64,000 nucleotides of DNA from Candidatus Amarolinea dominans (GTDB taxonomy: Bacteria > Chloroflexota > Anaerolineae > SSC4 > Amarolineaceae): assembly GCA_016719785.1 (NCBI GenBank), contig JADJYJ010000004.1:186001-250000 (forward strand), in the 5' to 3' direction. A program made the position numbers and the translations under genes. Shown here piece by piece: positions 1-8,415 of the stretch (the first letter of the stretch is position 1; the number at the start of each line of letters is the position of its first letter). The notes under the pieces were generated by a model. It saw only the letters and a program-made list of their open reading frames with translations, did not search any database and was not told the origin of the DNA.

Positions 1-358
1 CTACGGCCGCCACTTCTGCCGGCGCCAGCCGGCTGGCCGCGATGTAATCGAGAAAAAAGAGCGGCCGGCCGCCCTGCACCAGAATGTCGTTGACACAATG
101 ATTGACCAGGTCCGCGCCGATGGTGTCAAAACGCTGCATCTGCGCGGCCACCTTGACCTTGGTGCCCACCCCATCGGTAGAGGCCACCAACACCGGCGCG
201 GTCATCGTCTGCAGCGCCGCCGCGTCGAACAACCCGCCGAACGCACCGATGCCGGCCAACACAGCCGGGGTATACGTGGCCTGCACGGCCGCCCTCATCA
301 GCGCCACCGCCCGATTGCCCGCCTCGATGTCAACCCCCGCGTCTTGATACGTCGTCAT
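1..358 (-). CDS. purM: Phosphoribosylformylglycinamidine cyclo-ligase (AIR synthetase), N-terminal part
   Basis: This is the first 119 codons of a minus-strand gene that leaves the window at base 1. The start ATG is at 356-358. PurM cyclises FGAM to AIR with ATP in de novo purine synthesis. The translation shows the PurM N-terminal motifs STDGVGTK (substrate/ATP loop), VNDI and a GGRPLFFLDY-type strand, which identify the family clearly. It lies downstream of purD in the same direction but is separated from it by 234 bp of tandem and palindromic repeats, so it may have its own promoter. The C-terminal half cannot be assessed. Confidence 0.95.
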   Translation of the reverse strand, partial: MTTYQDAGVDIEAGNRAVALMRAAVQATYTPAVLAGIGAFGGLFDAAALQTMTAPVLVASTDGVGTKVKVAAQMQRFDTIGADLVNHCVNDILVQGGRPLFFLDYIAASRLAPAEVAAV

Positions 359-592
359 CTCATTCCTGCCTCAGCCAAAGAGAGATCAGGGATCAGAGAC
401 CAGAGACCGGGTGTGTGGAAGGCGGAAGTTTCCCGGTCCTGAGTCTCCAATCTCCGATCTCCAATCTCCGATCTCCGCTCTCCAATCTCCACCCTTTGCC
501 ACGAATGACGCCCATTGACACAGGGACAATTCGTGAGAATTCGTGTAATTCGTGGCAAAAAACTCCTTGCGCTCTCCGATCTCCGATCTCCC
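359..592. repeat. Repeat-filled purD-purM spacer
   Basis: No gene is seen here. Bases about 381-410, 436-492 and 570-595 are short direct repeats built on CTCCGATCTCC/GGAGATCGGAGA. The same motif recurs at 63482-63632, at the other end of the window. Between them, about 497-560 is a copy of the dispersed element with ends TTGCCACGAAT and ATTCGTGGCAA, also found at 37821-37969 and 42627-42735. Such elements usually sit in intergenic gaps. No function can be assigned. Confidence 0.7.
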
Positions 593-1873
593 TCAACTCC
601 CAATATCTCTCCTAAAATGCATTCCCTCGAAATGAATCTGCTCCATCCCGCCATAGGCGCGACGCCGGGCTTCATCGAAGTCCGCGCCGGCGCCGGTGAC
701 GGCCAGCACGCGGCCGCCGTGGGTTAGCAGGCGTTCGCCCTCGCGCCGGGCGCCGGCCTGAAAGACCTGTACGCCCGGCAGGGCGTTGGCCGCTTCCACG
801 CCGGTGATGGGATCGCCCTGCGGATACGCGCCAGGATAGCCGGCCGCGGCCGCGACGACGGTGACGGCTGCGCCCGCCTTCCAGCGCAGCTTGCACGCGG
901 CCAGGCGCCCGTCCAGGCAGGCGTCGAAGACATCCAGCAGGTCGTTTGCGAGCAGAGGCAGAATGACCTGGGTTTCGGGGTCGCCGAAGCGCACGTTGAA
1001 CTCCAGCACGCGCAGGCCAGCCGGCGTGAGCATCAGCCCGGCGTAGAGCACGCCCACAAACGGAGTACCCTGGGCCGCCAGTCCATCCAGCGCGGGCTGC
1101 AGCACGGTGCGCACGGTTTGATCTACCAGGGCTGCGGTCAGGCGGGGCGCGGGTGCGAAAGCGCCCATGCCGCCGGTGTTCGGTCCGCGGTCGCCATCGG
1201 CCACGCGCTTGTGATCCTGCGCCGGCAGCATCGGCGCCACCGTCGTGCCATCACAAAAGGCCAACAGCGACACCTCCGATCCAACCAGGCGCTCCTCGAT
1301 CACAATCAGGTCGCCGGCCTCGCCGAACACGCGGGCGCGCAGCATATCGAACACGGCCTGCTCCGCGTGCAGCATGTCATCGCAGACGATGACCCCCTTG
1401 CCCGCGGCCAGACCGCTGGCCTTCACCACCAACGGTCGCTCGACCTGGCGCACATACTCAAGCGCAGCCTCGTAGTCATCGAAAATGGCATAGCCGGCCG
1501 TGGGGATACCGGTTTCCCACATGAAGTCCTTGGCAAAGGCTTTGGAGCTTTCCAACTGCGCGGCGGCTTGGGTGGGGCCAAAGATGCGCAGTCCCGCGGC
1601 CTGAAAGAGGTCTACGATGCCGGCTGCCAGGGGCGCCTCAGGGCCAACGACGGTCAAATCCACCGCGTGGCTCTGCGCGAACGCCAGCAGCGCAGGGCCA
1701 TCCGCGGCGTCGAGCGCCACATTCTGAATGACGCCAACGAGGTCCGTGCCTCCGTTGCCCGGCGCCACCCAAATCTGTCCGACGTGCGCTGACTGCGCCA
1801 GCTTCCAGGCCAGGGCATGTTCACGCCCGCCGGAACCAATCAGCAGAATCGTGCGCTTGGCGGCGTCATCCAT
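593..1873 (-). CDS. purD: Phosphoribosylamine-glycine ligase (GAR synthetase)
   Basis: PurD joins phosphoribosylamine and glycine with ATP to give GAR. The 426-residue product has the usual family length. It starts with the GSGGREHALAWK nucleotide-fold motif, has the ATP-grasp segments VVKASGLAAGKGV and GPNTGGMGAFAP, and the magnesium-site segment EFNVRFGDPE. The ATG at 1873 is preceded by GGAG about 8 nt upstream and lies inside the 3' end of the nucleotidyltransferase gene (34-bp overlap), so translation may be coupled. It lies between purF and purM in the purine cluster. Confidence 0.96.
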   Translation of the reverse strand: MDDAAKRTILLIGSGGREHALAWKLAQSAHVGQIWVAPGNGGTDLVGVIQNVALDAADGPALLAFAQSHAVDLTVVGPEAPLAAGIVDLFQAAGLRIFGPTQAAAQLESSKAFAKDFMWETGIPTAGYAIFDDYEAALEYVRQVERPLVVKASGLAAGKGVIVCDDMLHAEQAVFDMLRARVFGEAGDLIVIEERLVGSEVSLLAFCDGTTVAPMLPAQDHKRVADGDRGPNTGGMGAFAPAPRLTAALVDQTVRTVLQPALDGLAAQGTPFVGVLYAGLMLTPAGLRVLEFNVRFGDPETQVILPLLANDLLDVFDACLDGRLAACKLRWKAGAAVTVVAAAAGYPGAYPQGDPITGVEAANALPGVQVFQAGARREGERLLTHGGRVLAVTGAGADFDEARRRAYGGMEQIHFEGMHFRRDIGS

Positions 1874-2223
1874 AAGCTTACTCCGTCTTGCTCGATGTTG
1901 CGCGTCAACAGAAGTCCCTGGCTGCGCATTTTGGCATAGATCGCGGCTTCTTTGATGATCGGTGATATTACGACGTTATACTCCAATTCGACATCACACG
2001 CGATATCAACGATCTCGTTCCAGTAGCGCCGATACTCACCGCTGCGCATCGAAACAACGACCAAAACATCAAGGTCGGATTCGCTGTTGAAATCGCCTCG
2101 CGCCTTCGAACCGAAGAGCACCACACGCTCCAAGTCGCCGCCGTAACGCTGGTGCAGGCGTCTAACCAGCGCACCTAGTGCAGCGCGTTCGTGTCGTGCA
2201 AGGTGTGTCTTTTTGGCTGACAT
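1840..2223 (-). CDS. Minimal nucleotidyltransferase (MNT) domain protein inside the purine cluster
   Basis: The 127-residue protein carries the nucleotidyltransferase motif GSKARGDFNSESDLDVLVVV, with the GS and D-x-D metal-binding elements intact. Such MNT proteins usually pair with a HEPN protein as an antitoxin that AMPylates the toxin. No HEPN gene is adjacent here; the neighbours are purF and purD. I start it at the ATG at 2221-2223 because the upstream extension is not domain-like. Its end overlaps the purD start by 34 bp. It is probably a transferred module that settled in the operon; its role is unknown. Confidence 0.8.
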   Translation of the reverse strand: MSAKKTHLARHERAALGALVRRLHQRYGGDLERVVLFGSKARGDFNSESDLDVLVVVSMRSGEYRRYWNEIVDIACDVELEYNVVISPIIKEAAIYAKMRSQGLLLTRNIEQDGVSLWMTPPSARFC

Positions 2224-2284
2224 CTGACATCTCCGCTTGCCAATCCTGAGCATGATACCTGAAATGATTATACGCCACAGCGCG

Positions 2285-3772
2285 TCAAACAACAACTTGC
2301 CCGTTGCGCTTGGCCCACCATTCCTCCAGGCGCACGGGGTACTGACCGGTGAAGCAGGCGCGGCAAAAGCCGGCCTGTGAGGTCTGGCCTGCGTGAATCG
2401 CGGCCATCATGCCGTCGTGCGACAGATAGGCCAGGCTGTCTGCGCCGATGATCTCGCAAATCTCGGCGACAGTTTTGGAGGCGCCGATGAGCTGCTCGCG
2501 CGTCGCCATGTCAATGCCCATGAAGCACGGATGCTGCACCGGCGGTGACGACACCCGCACGTGTACCTCGGCCGCGCCGGCCTGGCGCAGGAGCTGCACC
2601 AGCGGCCCGGCGGTGTTGCCGCGCACGATCGAATCATCCACCATGACGACGCGCTTGCCAGCCAGATTGGCCGGCAGCGGGTTGTACTTCAACGCAATGC
2701 CGGCCTTGCGCAGACGGTCATCGGGCTGGATGAAGGTGCGTCCGATGTAACGATTCTTGGTGAAACCTTCACTGAACGGAATGCCCAACGCCTGCGCATA
2801 GCCAATCGCGGCCGGCGTGGAGGAATCAGGCACACCAACCACCACATCGGCGTCAGCGACCGGCGCCTCGCGGGCCAGTTCGCGGCCCAACTGCTGGCGC
2901 ACCTGGTGGACCGTCTGGTTGTCAATCGTCGAATCAGGGCGGGCGAAGTAGACCAGCTCGAAGATGCAGAACGCGCGTGGCTCCGGCCGGCGACCCTGGG
3001 TGGATGTCATCCCCTGGCGGTCCAGGCGCACGATCTCGCCCGGCTCCACATCGCGCACATACGCCGCGCCGATGGTCGCCAGCGCGCACGATTCAGAGGC
3101 CGCGATCCAGCCGGCGCCATGACCGTTCAGGTCGAGGCGTCCCAGGCACAGCGGCCGCAACCCCCACGGGTCGCGCACCGCGAAGACTGCGTCGCGGGTC
3201 AGAATGGTGAGGGAATAGGCGCCTTCCGCGCGCTGCATGAACGCGGAGATGCGATCCTCCCACGTGCCGGCCGGCATGAGGCGAGCGAATGGACTGCCGG
3301 CGCCGGAGGGGGTGGCCGCGGCCAGCAGTTGGGTGATGACCTCGCTGTCGCTGCTGGAGGTCAGGCCGACCCCGCGTTCCAGCATGTCGCGGCGCAGGGT
3401 CAGCGCATTGGTCAAATTGCCGTTGTGCGCCACGCCGAGCGGCCCGTGGATGGTTTCGATCAGGTAGGGTTGGGCATTGCGCAGAAACGAGCCGCCGGTG
3501 GTGGAGTAGCGGGTGTGACCAATCGCCAGGTGCCCTTGCAGGGGCGCCAGGTTGTGCTCATCGAACACCTGGGCCACCAAACCCATGCCCTTGTGCAAGG
3601 CTGCTGCGTTGCCATCACTCACCGCAATGCCCGCGCTCTCCTGCCCGCGGTGCTGCAAGGCGTACAGGCCAAAAAAAGTGAGGCGGGCCACGTCTGCGCC
3701 GGGCGCACAGACGCCAAAGACCCCACACGCATCGCTAAACTTGTCGCTACTCAACTCATCTACATCGTTCAT
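2285..3772 (-). CDS. purF: Amidophosphoribosyltransferase (glutamine PRPP amidotransferase)
   Basis: PurF catalyses the committed step, making phosphoribosylamine from PRPP and glutamine. The nucleophile Cys lies in DACGVFGV after a short propeptide-like leader, so the N-terminus is probably cleaved. The NTN-hydrolase domain has LQHRGQESAG, GHTRYSTTG and NGNLTN. The phosphoribosyltransferase domain has the PRPP loop VVMVDDSIVRGNT. I use the ATG at 3770-3772; a TTG seven codons upstream (3793) is possible. C-terminal cysteines (CFMG, CEIIG, FCRACF) are in positions that suggest an oxygen-sensitive Fe-S form, which I did not verify. Confidence 0.95.
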   Translation of the reverse strand: MNDVDELSSDKFSDACGVFGVCAPGADVARLTFFGLYALQHRGQESAGIAVSDGNAAALHKGMGLVAQVFDEHNLAPLQGHLAIGHTRYSTTGGSFLRNAQPYLIETIHGPLGVAHNGNLTNALTLRRDMLERGVGLTSSSDSEVITQLLAAATPSGAGSPFARLMPAGTWEDRISAFMQRAEGAYSLTILTRDAVFAVRDPWGLRPLCLGRLDLNGHGAGWIAASESCALATIGAAYVRDVEPGEIVRLDRQGMTSTQGRRPEPRAFCIFELVYFARPDSTIDNQTVHQVRQQLGRELAREAPVADADVVVGVPDSSTPAAIGYAQALGIPFSEGFTKNRYIGRTFIQPDDRLRKAGIALKYNPLPANLAGKRVVMVDDSIVRGNTAGPLVQLLRQAGAAEVHVRVSSPPVQHPCFMGIDMATREQLIGASKTVAEICEIIGADSLAYLSHDGMMAAIHAGQTSQAGFCRACFTGQYPVRLEEWWAKRNGQVVV

Positions 3773-3804
3773 AAAACGACACTCGTTCTCCAAAAGCCGG
3801 GTTT

Positions 3805-4287
3805 CTAACGCAAGTCCCGGTCGTCGGCTTCGATGGTGGCGCGCAAGGCGGCCTGATAGGCGAAGACGCGCTCGCGCAGGTCCTCATGTCCAAGCGCCAG
3901 AATCTTGGCGGCCAACAGCGCGGCTGCCTCTGGCTCCAGCACGGTAGCCGGCGCCACACCGCTGGGCATGCGCAGGCTGGAGTAGATGTCCGCGCCGCCA
4001 AAACGGTCCGCGTAGGGCGGGCAGGCGATGACGGGCGCGGTCACATTGGCATCTACAAACCCACTGAGCGCATTCGAGCGACCGGCGATCGTGATGTACA
4101 CCTTGGAGCGAGGATCGGCTTCGTAGTGTTCCAGAATGTGGAGGACGTGCAGGGGCGCCTTGTGCGCGGAACCGACGCGCAGTTCGCTGTGAATGCCGAG
4201 CGCAGTCAGCGCCCTGGCAATGGCCTGCGCGTGGCTCAAATCCGCTTTTGACCCCATGATGATGGGGACGATGATGTCATGGCTCAT
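3805..4287 (-). CDS. purE: Class II PurE: AIR carboxylase (PAICS-type)
   Basis: The 160-residue protein has the PurE fold motifs IIMGSKADLSHA and GSAHKAP. Its active-site loop reads AGRSNALSGFVDAN and is followed by CPPYADRFGG and SSLRMPSGVAPATVL. Animal PAICS and class II PurE share AGRSNGLGP and SSLRLPSG at these places, whereas class I PurE has a GGAAHLPG-type loop. I therefore infer direct carboxylation of AIR with CO2, which needs no PurK, and none is seen in the window. The usual Ser of GSxSD is Ala. GGAGG sits 8 nt before the ATG at 4285-4287. An upstream in-frame extension is rejected. Confidence 0.9.
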   Translation of the reverse strand: MSHDIIVPIIMGSKADLSHAQAIARALTALGIHSELRVGSAHKAPLHVLHILEHYEADPRSKVYITIAGRSNALSGFVDANVTAPVIACPPYADRFGGADIYSSLRMPSGVAPATVLEPEAAALLAAKILALGHEDLRERVFAYQAALRATIEADDRDLR

Positions 4288-4387
4288 GCCCTTGTCCTCC
4301 GAGTGTCGTGCGATCAGCGCGGCTGTGGCGTCAGGTTTCAAGCCCGGTCCATACGATCCAGCCATTCCAAATCCGAACGAGTTATTG

Positions 4388-4473
4388 ACCACAAAAAGCA
4401 CAGAGAGCACAGAGATGAAGCCAATTTGCGTCTGATCTGCCGCTTCTTTGTGTTCTCTGCGTTCCTTGTGGTT
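4388..4473. repeat. Dispersed inverted repeat (CCACAAAG-type) in the purC-purE spacer
   Basis: The 379-bp gap between purC and purE holds no gene. It contains two arms, 4388-4414 (ACCACAAAAAGCACAGAG...) and 4443-4473 (...GCGTTCCTTGTGGTT), that can pair imperfectly. A related copy with the same arms lies at 60543-60632 after cox1. It resembles a short non-coding interspersed repeat that folds as RNA. Any effect on purE expression is unknown. Confidence 0.6.
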
Positions 4474-4666
4474 GAATAGAGTTTATGCACAATAAGAAGC
4501 CGTGTAACGGCATCCCTCCACCGCCCTTGAATCGTCCCAACTGCTGGGGCGTACACGCCATTTCAACGCACATTTCTTGATGTCAGTGGGGAAAAACCTT
4601 ATTGGTCATAAACTCTAATGTGCGCTAAATTTGGCATTGCCGCATACGTATCGAACAGTCGCATGG

Positions 4667-5416
4667 CTAAAACCGGGCTGTCAGCGCGGCCACGGTCTCG
4701 TATTTCTCCATCAAGTCGGTCAGCCCCTTCTGCGTCACCACCTGCATGTTGCGATAGAGCTGCTTGTCGAGCATCTGCGCCTTGTCGCCGCCCGGCCAAA
4801 GGCGCCAGGAATCGTTGTCAATCACATCGGCCACCACCAGGTTGTCACTGCTGAAGCCGAGCAGGCGGCCGAACTCGATCTTCAGATCCACCAACTGGAT
4901 GCCCAGCCTGGCCCAGGCCTGTTCCAGCAGCTCGAAGACCTGTCGGCCGGCTTGGATGAAGAGGTCCACCTCGACATCGCTGGCAATGTCGCTCTTGACG
5001 ATCTCCAGACCCGAAATTTGCGGATCATGGCGTGCATCATCCTTGAGAGAAAACTCGACCAGCACCGGGTCGAAGCGATGGCCCTCGGCCGTATCGGGAT
5101 GGCGCTTGAGATAGGAGCCAGTCGCCAGGCGGCGCATGACCACTTCGATGGGAATCATGGTGCAGCGGCGCACCAGGGTGACGTCCGCGGCCGGCGCGGA
5201 GACGAAATGGGTCGGCACCTCGTGTCGGTTCAGGTAGGCAAAGACGTTCGCGGTGGTCTGTCCCGCCACCTGCCCCTTCCCCTCGATGATGTTGCGCCGG
5301 GCGCCGTCGCCGGCCGTGATATTGTCCCTGTGAACCAGGTAGGCCAGGCTCGGATTATCCGGGTGTGCATACACAGCTTTCGTTTTGCCTTCGGCTAATT
5401 TCACGCCAAATTCCAT
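4667..5416 (-). CDS. purC: SAICAR synthetase (PAICS-type PurC)
   Basis: PurC adds aspartate to CAIR with ATP. The 249-residue product begins with the KLAEGKTKAVY nucleotide loop and has ITAGDGARR, MIPIEVVMRRLATGSYLKR, VDLKIEFG and ADVIDNDSWRLWPGGD. The last motif and the ITAG..AR..EGK element match the SAICAR half of animal PAICS better than typical bacterial PurC. AGGAGG precedes the ATG at 5414-5416. The purC-then-purE order equals the domain order of PAICS, but here the genes are separated by 379 bp. Confidence 0.94.
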   Translation of the reverse strand: MEFGVKLAEGKTKAVYAHPDNPSLAYLVHRDNITAGDGARRNIIEGKGQVAGQTTANVFAYLNRHEVPTHFVSAPAADVTLVRRCTMIPIEVVMRRLATGSYLKRHPDTAEGHRFDPVLVEFSLKDDARHDPQISGLEIVKSDIASDVEVDLFIQAGRQVFELLEQAWARLGIQLVDLKIEFGRLLGFSSDNLVVADVIDNDSWRLWPGGDKAQMLDKQLYRNMQVVTQKGLTDLMEKYETVAALTARF

Positions 5417-5434
5417 GATCTCCTCCTCCGGTCG

Positions 5435-5463
5435 TTGCTTCTTTGCGTAAAATCGGCTACAAT
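5435..5463 (+). promoter_or_regulatory. Sigma-70-type promoter, rightward
   Basis: TTGCTT (5435-5440), a 17-bp spacer and TACAAT (5458-5463). It points away from purC towards a short ORF beginning at 5497, which has GGGGG 7 nt before its ATG. Confidence 0.55.
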
Positions 5464-5486
5464 ACGACTCGATGAATTCTTGTCAG
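5459..5486 (-). promoter_or_regulatory. Possible purC promoter, overlapping the rightward one
   Basis: On the minus strand CTGACA (5486-5481), 16 bp, then TATTGT (5464-5459). It faces purC and shares its -10 bases with the divergent rightward promoter, so the two would exclude each other. The -10 is weak (4 of 6 consensus bases). Confidence 0.35.
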
Positions 5487-5496
5487 GGGGACCGTA

Positions 5497-5625
5497 ATGT
5501 CTATTCCCCTGCATGGCAGAGATGTCTTTGCGCAATGGCGCACCGAATTCGAACACTGGCAAGCGCTCGGTCTGCGACAGGTTCCCGCCTGTTGGATATT
5601 ACCTCCCGTACTTCAGCCTGCATGA
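5497..5625 (+). CDS. Short ORF (42 codons) convergent with purB
   Basis: An ATG preceded by TCAGGGGG and a good promoter opens a 42-codon frame (MSIPLHGRDVFAQW...) whose last 13 bp overlap the 3' end of purB on the opposite strand. I do not recognise it. The strong upstream signals suggest that a real gene began here; it could be the 5' stub of a truncated gene rather than a functional peptide. Confidence 0.3.
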   Translation: MSIPLHGRDVFAQWRTEFEHWQALGLRQVPACWILPPVLQPA

Positions 5626-7037
5626 CTGACCATTGCGTGTTGGCGGATCTTTGCCGCCAGCGCCCTGGCCCGCACCGGCGCGTCGCCGACGTAGTGCGAC
5701 GCGTCGAGCAGGGTCTCGATCGTGTCTGGCGCCAGTAACGCCTGCAACTGCGCATCAGCCACGAGGCGTGCGGCCAGGGGATTGGGTTCGCCGCGCTGCA
5801 CGGCCAGCCACGCGGCCAGGCTGTGTTCGCGAATCACTTCATGCAGCGTCTGGCGGTCACCGCCCGCCTTGACCGCTTCCATCAACAGCCGTTCGCTGGC
5901 CGCAAAGACGCCGTAGGTCGCCAGGTTGCGGGCGATGGCCGCTTCGTTAATCACCAGCCCTGTTAGCAAACGTAATGCCGTCTGCACAATCTCGTCTACG
6001 GCCAGGAACGCGTCGGGAAAGAGCACGCGCCGATTGGCCGAGTCGTCCAGCGTCCGTTCCAGCAAGCTGTGCGCGGCGTTGTCCCAGGCCACGCGCGGCA
6101 GCGCGGCCACGAAGCGCGCCAGGCTGTCAATTTTCTCCGCGTGGATCGGGTTGCGCTTGAAGGGCATGGCCGATGATCCCACCTGCTGACGTCCAAACGG
6201 CTCCGCCCATTCGCCCAGCGGCGGCGACTGCAGCAGGCGCAGATCAAAGGCAAATTTGTACAGGCTGCCGGCCAGCCCGGCCAGCGCGTTGAGCACCAGC
6301 CAATCCTGCTTGCGCGGGTAGGTCTGCGTCACTACGTCATACTCAGGCAGATCAAGGTCCGCCATGACGCGCGCCGAAAAATCGGCCGCGCTCATGCTGG
6401 CGCCGGTCAACAACTGTTCGTACGAGGCGGCCGTGCCCACCGCGCCGCGCAGACCCTTGCCGCGAATCCCCTGGCGCACGCGTAACAGCTCGTCCCAATC
6501 CGTCAGCAGATCCTGACCGGTCTGCGCCAGCCGGTAGCCCAGCGTGGTGGGTTCAGCCGGCTGCAGATGCGTGAACGCCATGCCGGGCAGATCGGCGTAG
6601 CGTTCGATCTGCCCGGCCAGGACAGACAGGCAGCGCCCCAGCCCGGCGATGATCAGATCCAGGGCCTGGCGCAGGCGCAGCGCCTCGACATTGTCCAGGA
6701 TATCCATGCTGGTGGCGCCCAGGTGAATGATCGGCCCGCCCACGCTGCACTGTTCGGCGAACACCCGAATCTCGGCCATCAGGTCGTGCTGAATGATCGC
6801 TTCGATTTCCTGGGCGCGGCCGATGTCAATCTGATCCGCATGCGCCTCCAGGTCGGCCACCTGCGCGGCGGTGACCAGGCCGGCCGCCATCTGGCCGCGC
6901 GCCAGGGCCACCCACACACGGCGCAGCAGGCGGCGCTTGTGCTCCTCGGACCAGAGCTGGCGCATGGCCGGGCTGCCGTAACGCCAGGTGAAGGGCGAGA
7001 TGAAGGTGTCGTGGGCAAAGACCAGATCAGCGCTCAT
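5613..7037 (-). CDS. purB: Adenylosuccinate lyase
   Basis: PurB cleaves SAICAR and adenylosuccinate, releasing fumarate. The 474-residue protein has the fumarase/aspartase superfamily signature GSSAMPFKRNP, plus the conserved HLGATSMDILDN and THLQPAEPTTLGYR segments that hold the catalytic His and the TS pair. Its ATG at 7035-7037 overlaps the purA stop as ATGA, so it is translationally coupled to purA. It acts both in IMP synthesis and, with PurA, in IMP to AMP conversion. Confidence 0.95.
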   Translation of the reverse strand: MSADLVFAHDTFISPFTWRYGSPAMRQLWSEEHKRRLLRRVWVALARGQMAAGLVTAAQVADLEAHADQIDIGRAQEIEAIIQHDLMAEIRVFAEQCSVGGPIIHLGATSMDILDNVEALRLRQALDLIIAGLGRCLSVLAGQIERYADLPGMAFTHLQPAEPTTLGYRLAQTGQDLLTDWDELLRVRQGIRGKGLRGAVGTAASYEQLLTGASMSAADFSARVMADLDLPEYDVVTQTYPRKQDWLVLNALAGLAGSLYKFAFDLRLLQSPPLGEWAEPFGRQQVGSSAMPFKRNPIHAEKIDSLARFVAALPRVAWDNAAHSLLERTLDDSANRRVLFPDAFLAVDEIVQTALRLLTGLVINEAAIARNLATYGVFAASERLLMEAVKAGGDRQTLHEVIREHSLAAWLAVQRGEPNPLAARLVADAQLQALLAPDTIETLLDASHYVGDAPVRARALAAKIRQHAMVSHAG

Positions 7038-8300
7038 ACGGCAAAGATCTTGTCGCGTTCAGGGCTGACCGAGACCCAACGGATGGGGACGCCCGCCAGG
7101 TCTTGGATGCGGCGCAGATAGGCCTGTGCGGCCGCGGGCAGTTCGTCCCAGGAGCGGCAGTTGGTGGTGGGCGCCTGCCAGCCCGGCCATGATTCGTAGA
7201 TTGGCTCGGCCTCTTGCAGGAGCGGGGTATCAGGCATGTAATCTATCATGCGTTCCCCGATCCGGTAGGCAACGCAGATCTTGAGCTCAGGCAGGGTGTC
7301 GAGCACATCGAGCTTGGTGATGGTCAGGTGGGTGAAGCCGTTGAGCCAGGCCGAATGGGCCAGGGCGACGCCGTCGAACCAACCGCAGCGCCGCGGGCGC
7401 CCGGTGGTGGCGCCGAACTCACGGCCGATCTCACGGATGGTTTGGCCGGTTTCATCGAACAGTTCTACCGGGAATGGCCCGGCGCCGACGCAGGTGGAGT
7501 AGGCCTTGACCACACCGATGATCTCATCGAGCGCGGTGGGCGGCAGGCCCGCGCCCACCGCGGCAAAGGAGGCCAGCGGATTGGAGGAGGTGACAAAGGG
7601 ATAGGTTCCCCAGTCAATGTCGCGCATGATGCCGAGCTGACCCTCCAGCAAGATGAACTTGCCGGCCCGGTACAGGTCACGAATCATGGGTATGGTGTCC
7701 ACGATGCGACCGTAGAGAGCTTCGTGCCAGGTCATGCACAGGTCATAGACATCATCCACGCTCCACGGCGGCTGGCCGTAGTGTTGCAGCACCTGATTCT
7801 TGTGCGGGAGAATCTGTTCCAGACGCTCGCGCAGCCAGGCCTGATGCTTGAGATCGCCCAGGCGCACGCCCCAGCGCGCGGCCTTGTCCGCGTAGGCCGG
7901 GCCGATGCCGCGCTTGGTGGTGCCGATGGCGCGGCCCCCGCGTGCCATCTCCTCCAGGCCGTCGAGCTCGACGGTGGTATGGCATGAGAATCTGCGCCCG
8001 GTCCGAAAGCCACAGGTTGCCCAGGTCAACCCCGGCGGCCGTCAGCTCGTGCATTTCGTCGAGCAACGCGGCCGGGTTGACAACGGTGCCGGTGCCGATG
8101 ATGTTGACGGTGGCCGGGTTGAAGATGCCCGATGGCACCAGGTGCAGGCGAAAGGCGCCAAACTGATTGATGACAGTGTGACCGGCGTTGTCGCCACCCT
8201 GAAAACGAATCACGCAGGCGGCATCCTGGGCCAGGAAATCCACGACGCGGCCCTTTCCTTCATCGCCCCACTGCGCTCCCACGATGGCAACAACGGTCAT
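7034..8300 (-). CDS. purA: Adenylosuccinate synthetase, interrupted by a 1-nt frameshift
   Basis: PurA joins IMP and aspartate with GTP. The N-terminal frame (from ATG 8300) has the P-loop-like GAQWGDEGKG, GGDNAGHTV and the SDRAQILMPYH strand. The C-terminal frame resumes with VELDGLEEMARGG, IGTTKRGIGPAYADK and runs to a stop at 7034. The frames join near 7973-7977, where one extra C (coding strand ACCACC) shifts the reading frame; removing it restores the spacing seen in other PurA proteins. All other motifs are intact, so this is either a sequencing indel or a very recent mutation. The AAGAGGAG ribosome site is good. Confidence 0.9.
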
Positions 8301-8330
8301 GGTAAATCTCCTCTTGAGTCTCGGTATCTT

Positions 8331-8411
8331 GCAATCCGGCGGATTGCGTTACGGGGGGTGCAATCCGGCGGATTGCGTTACGGGGGGTGCAATCCGGCGG
8401 ATTGCGTTACG
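8331..8411. repeat. Three tandem 29-bp palindromic units between trpB2 and purA
   Basis: The unit GCAATCCGGCGGATTGCG plus TTACGGGGGGT occurs at 8331-8359, 8360-8388 and 8389-8411 (last copy partial), starting 5 bp after the trpB2 stop. Each unit contains a GCAATCC/GGATTGC hairpin. Single relatives occur near 34145-34170 and 35428-35452. The array could act as a 3' processing or termination element for trpB2 transcripts upstream of purA. Confidence 0.75.
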
Positions 8412-8415
8412 GGAG

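Noticed and set aside
2561..3808. Long plus-strand ORF (415 codons) opposite purF
   Set aside because: It is a shadow of purF on the other strand; the GC-rich frame has no family motif. The same applies to other long antisense frames (1118-1792, 8530-9780, 29264-31297, 38060-39931, 48261-49868).
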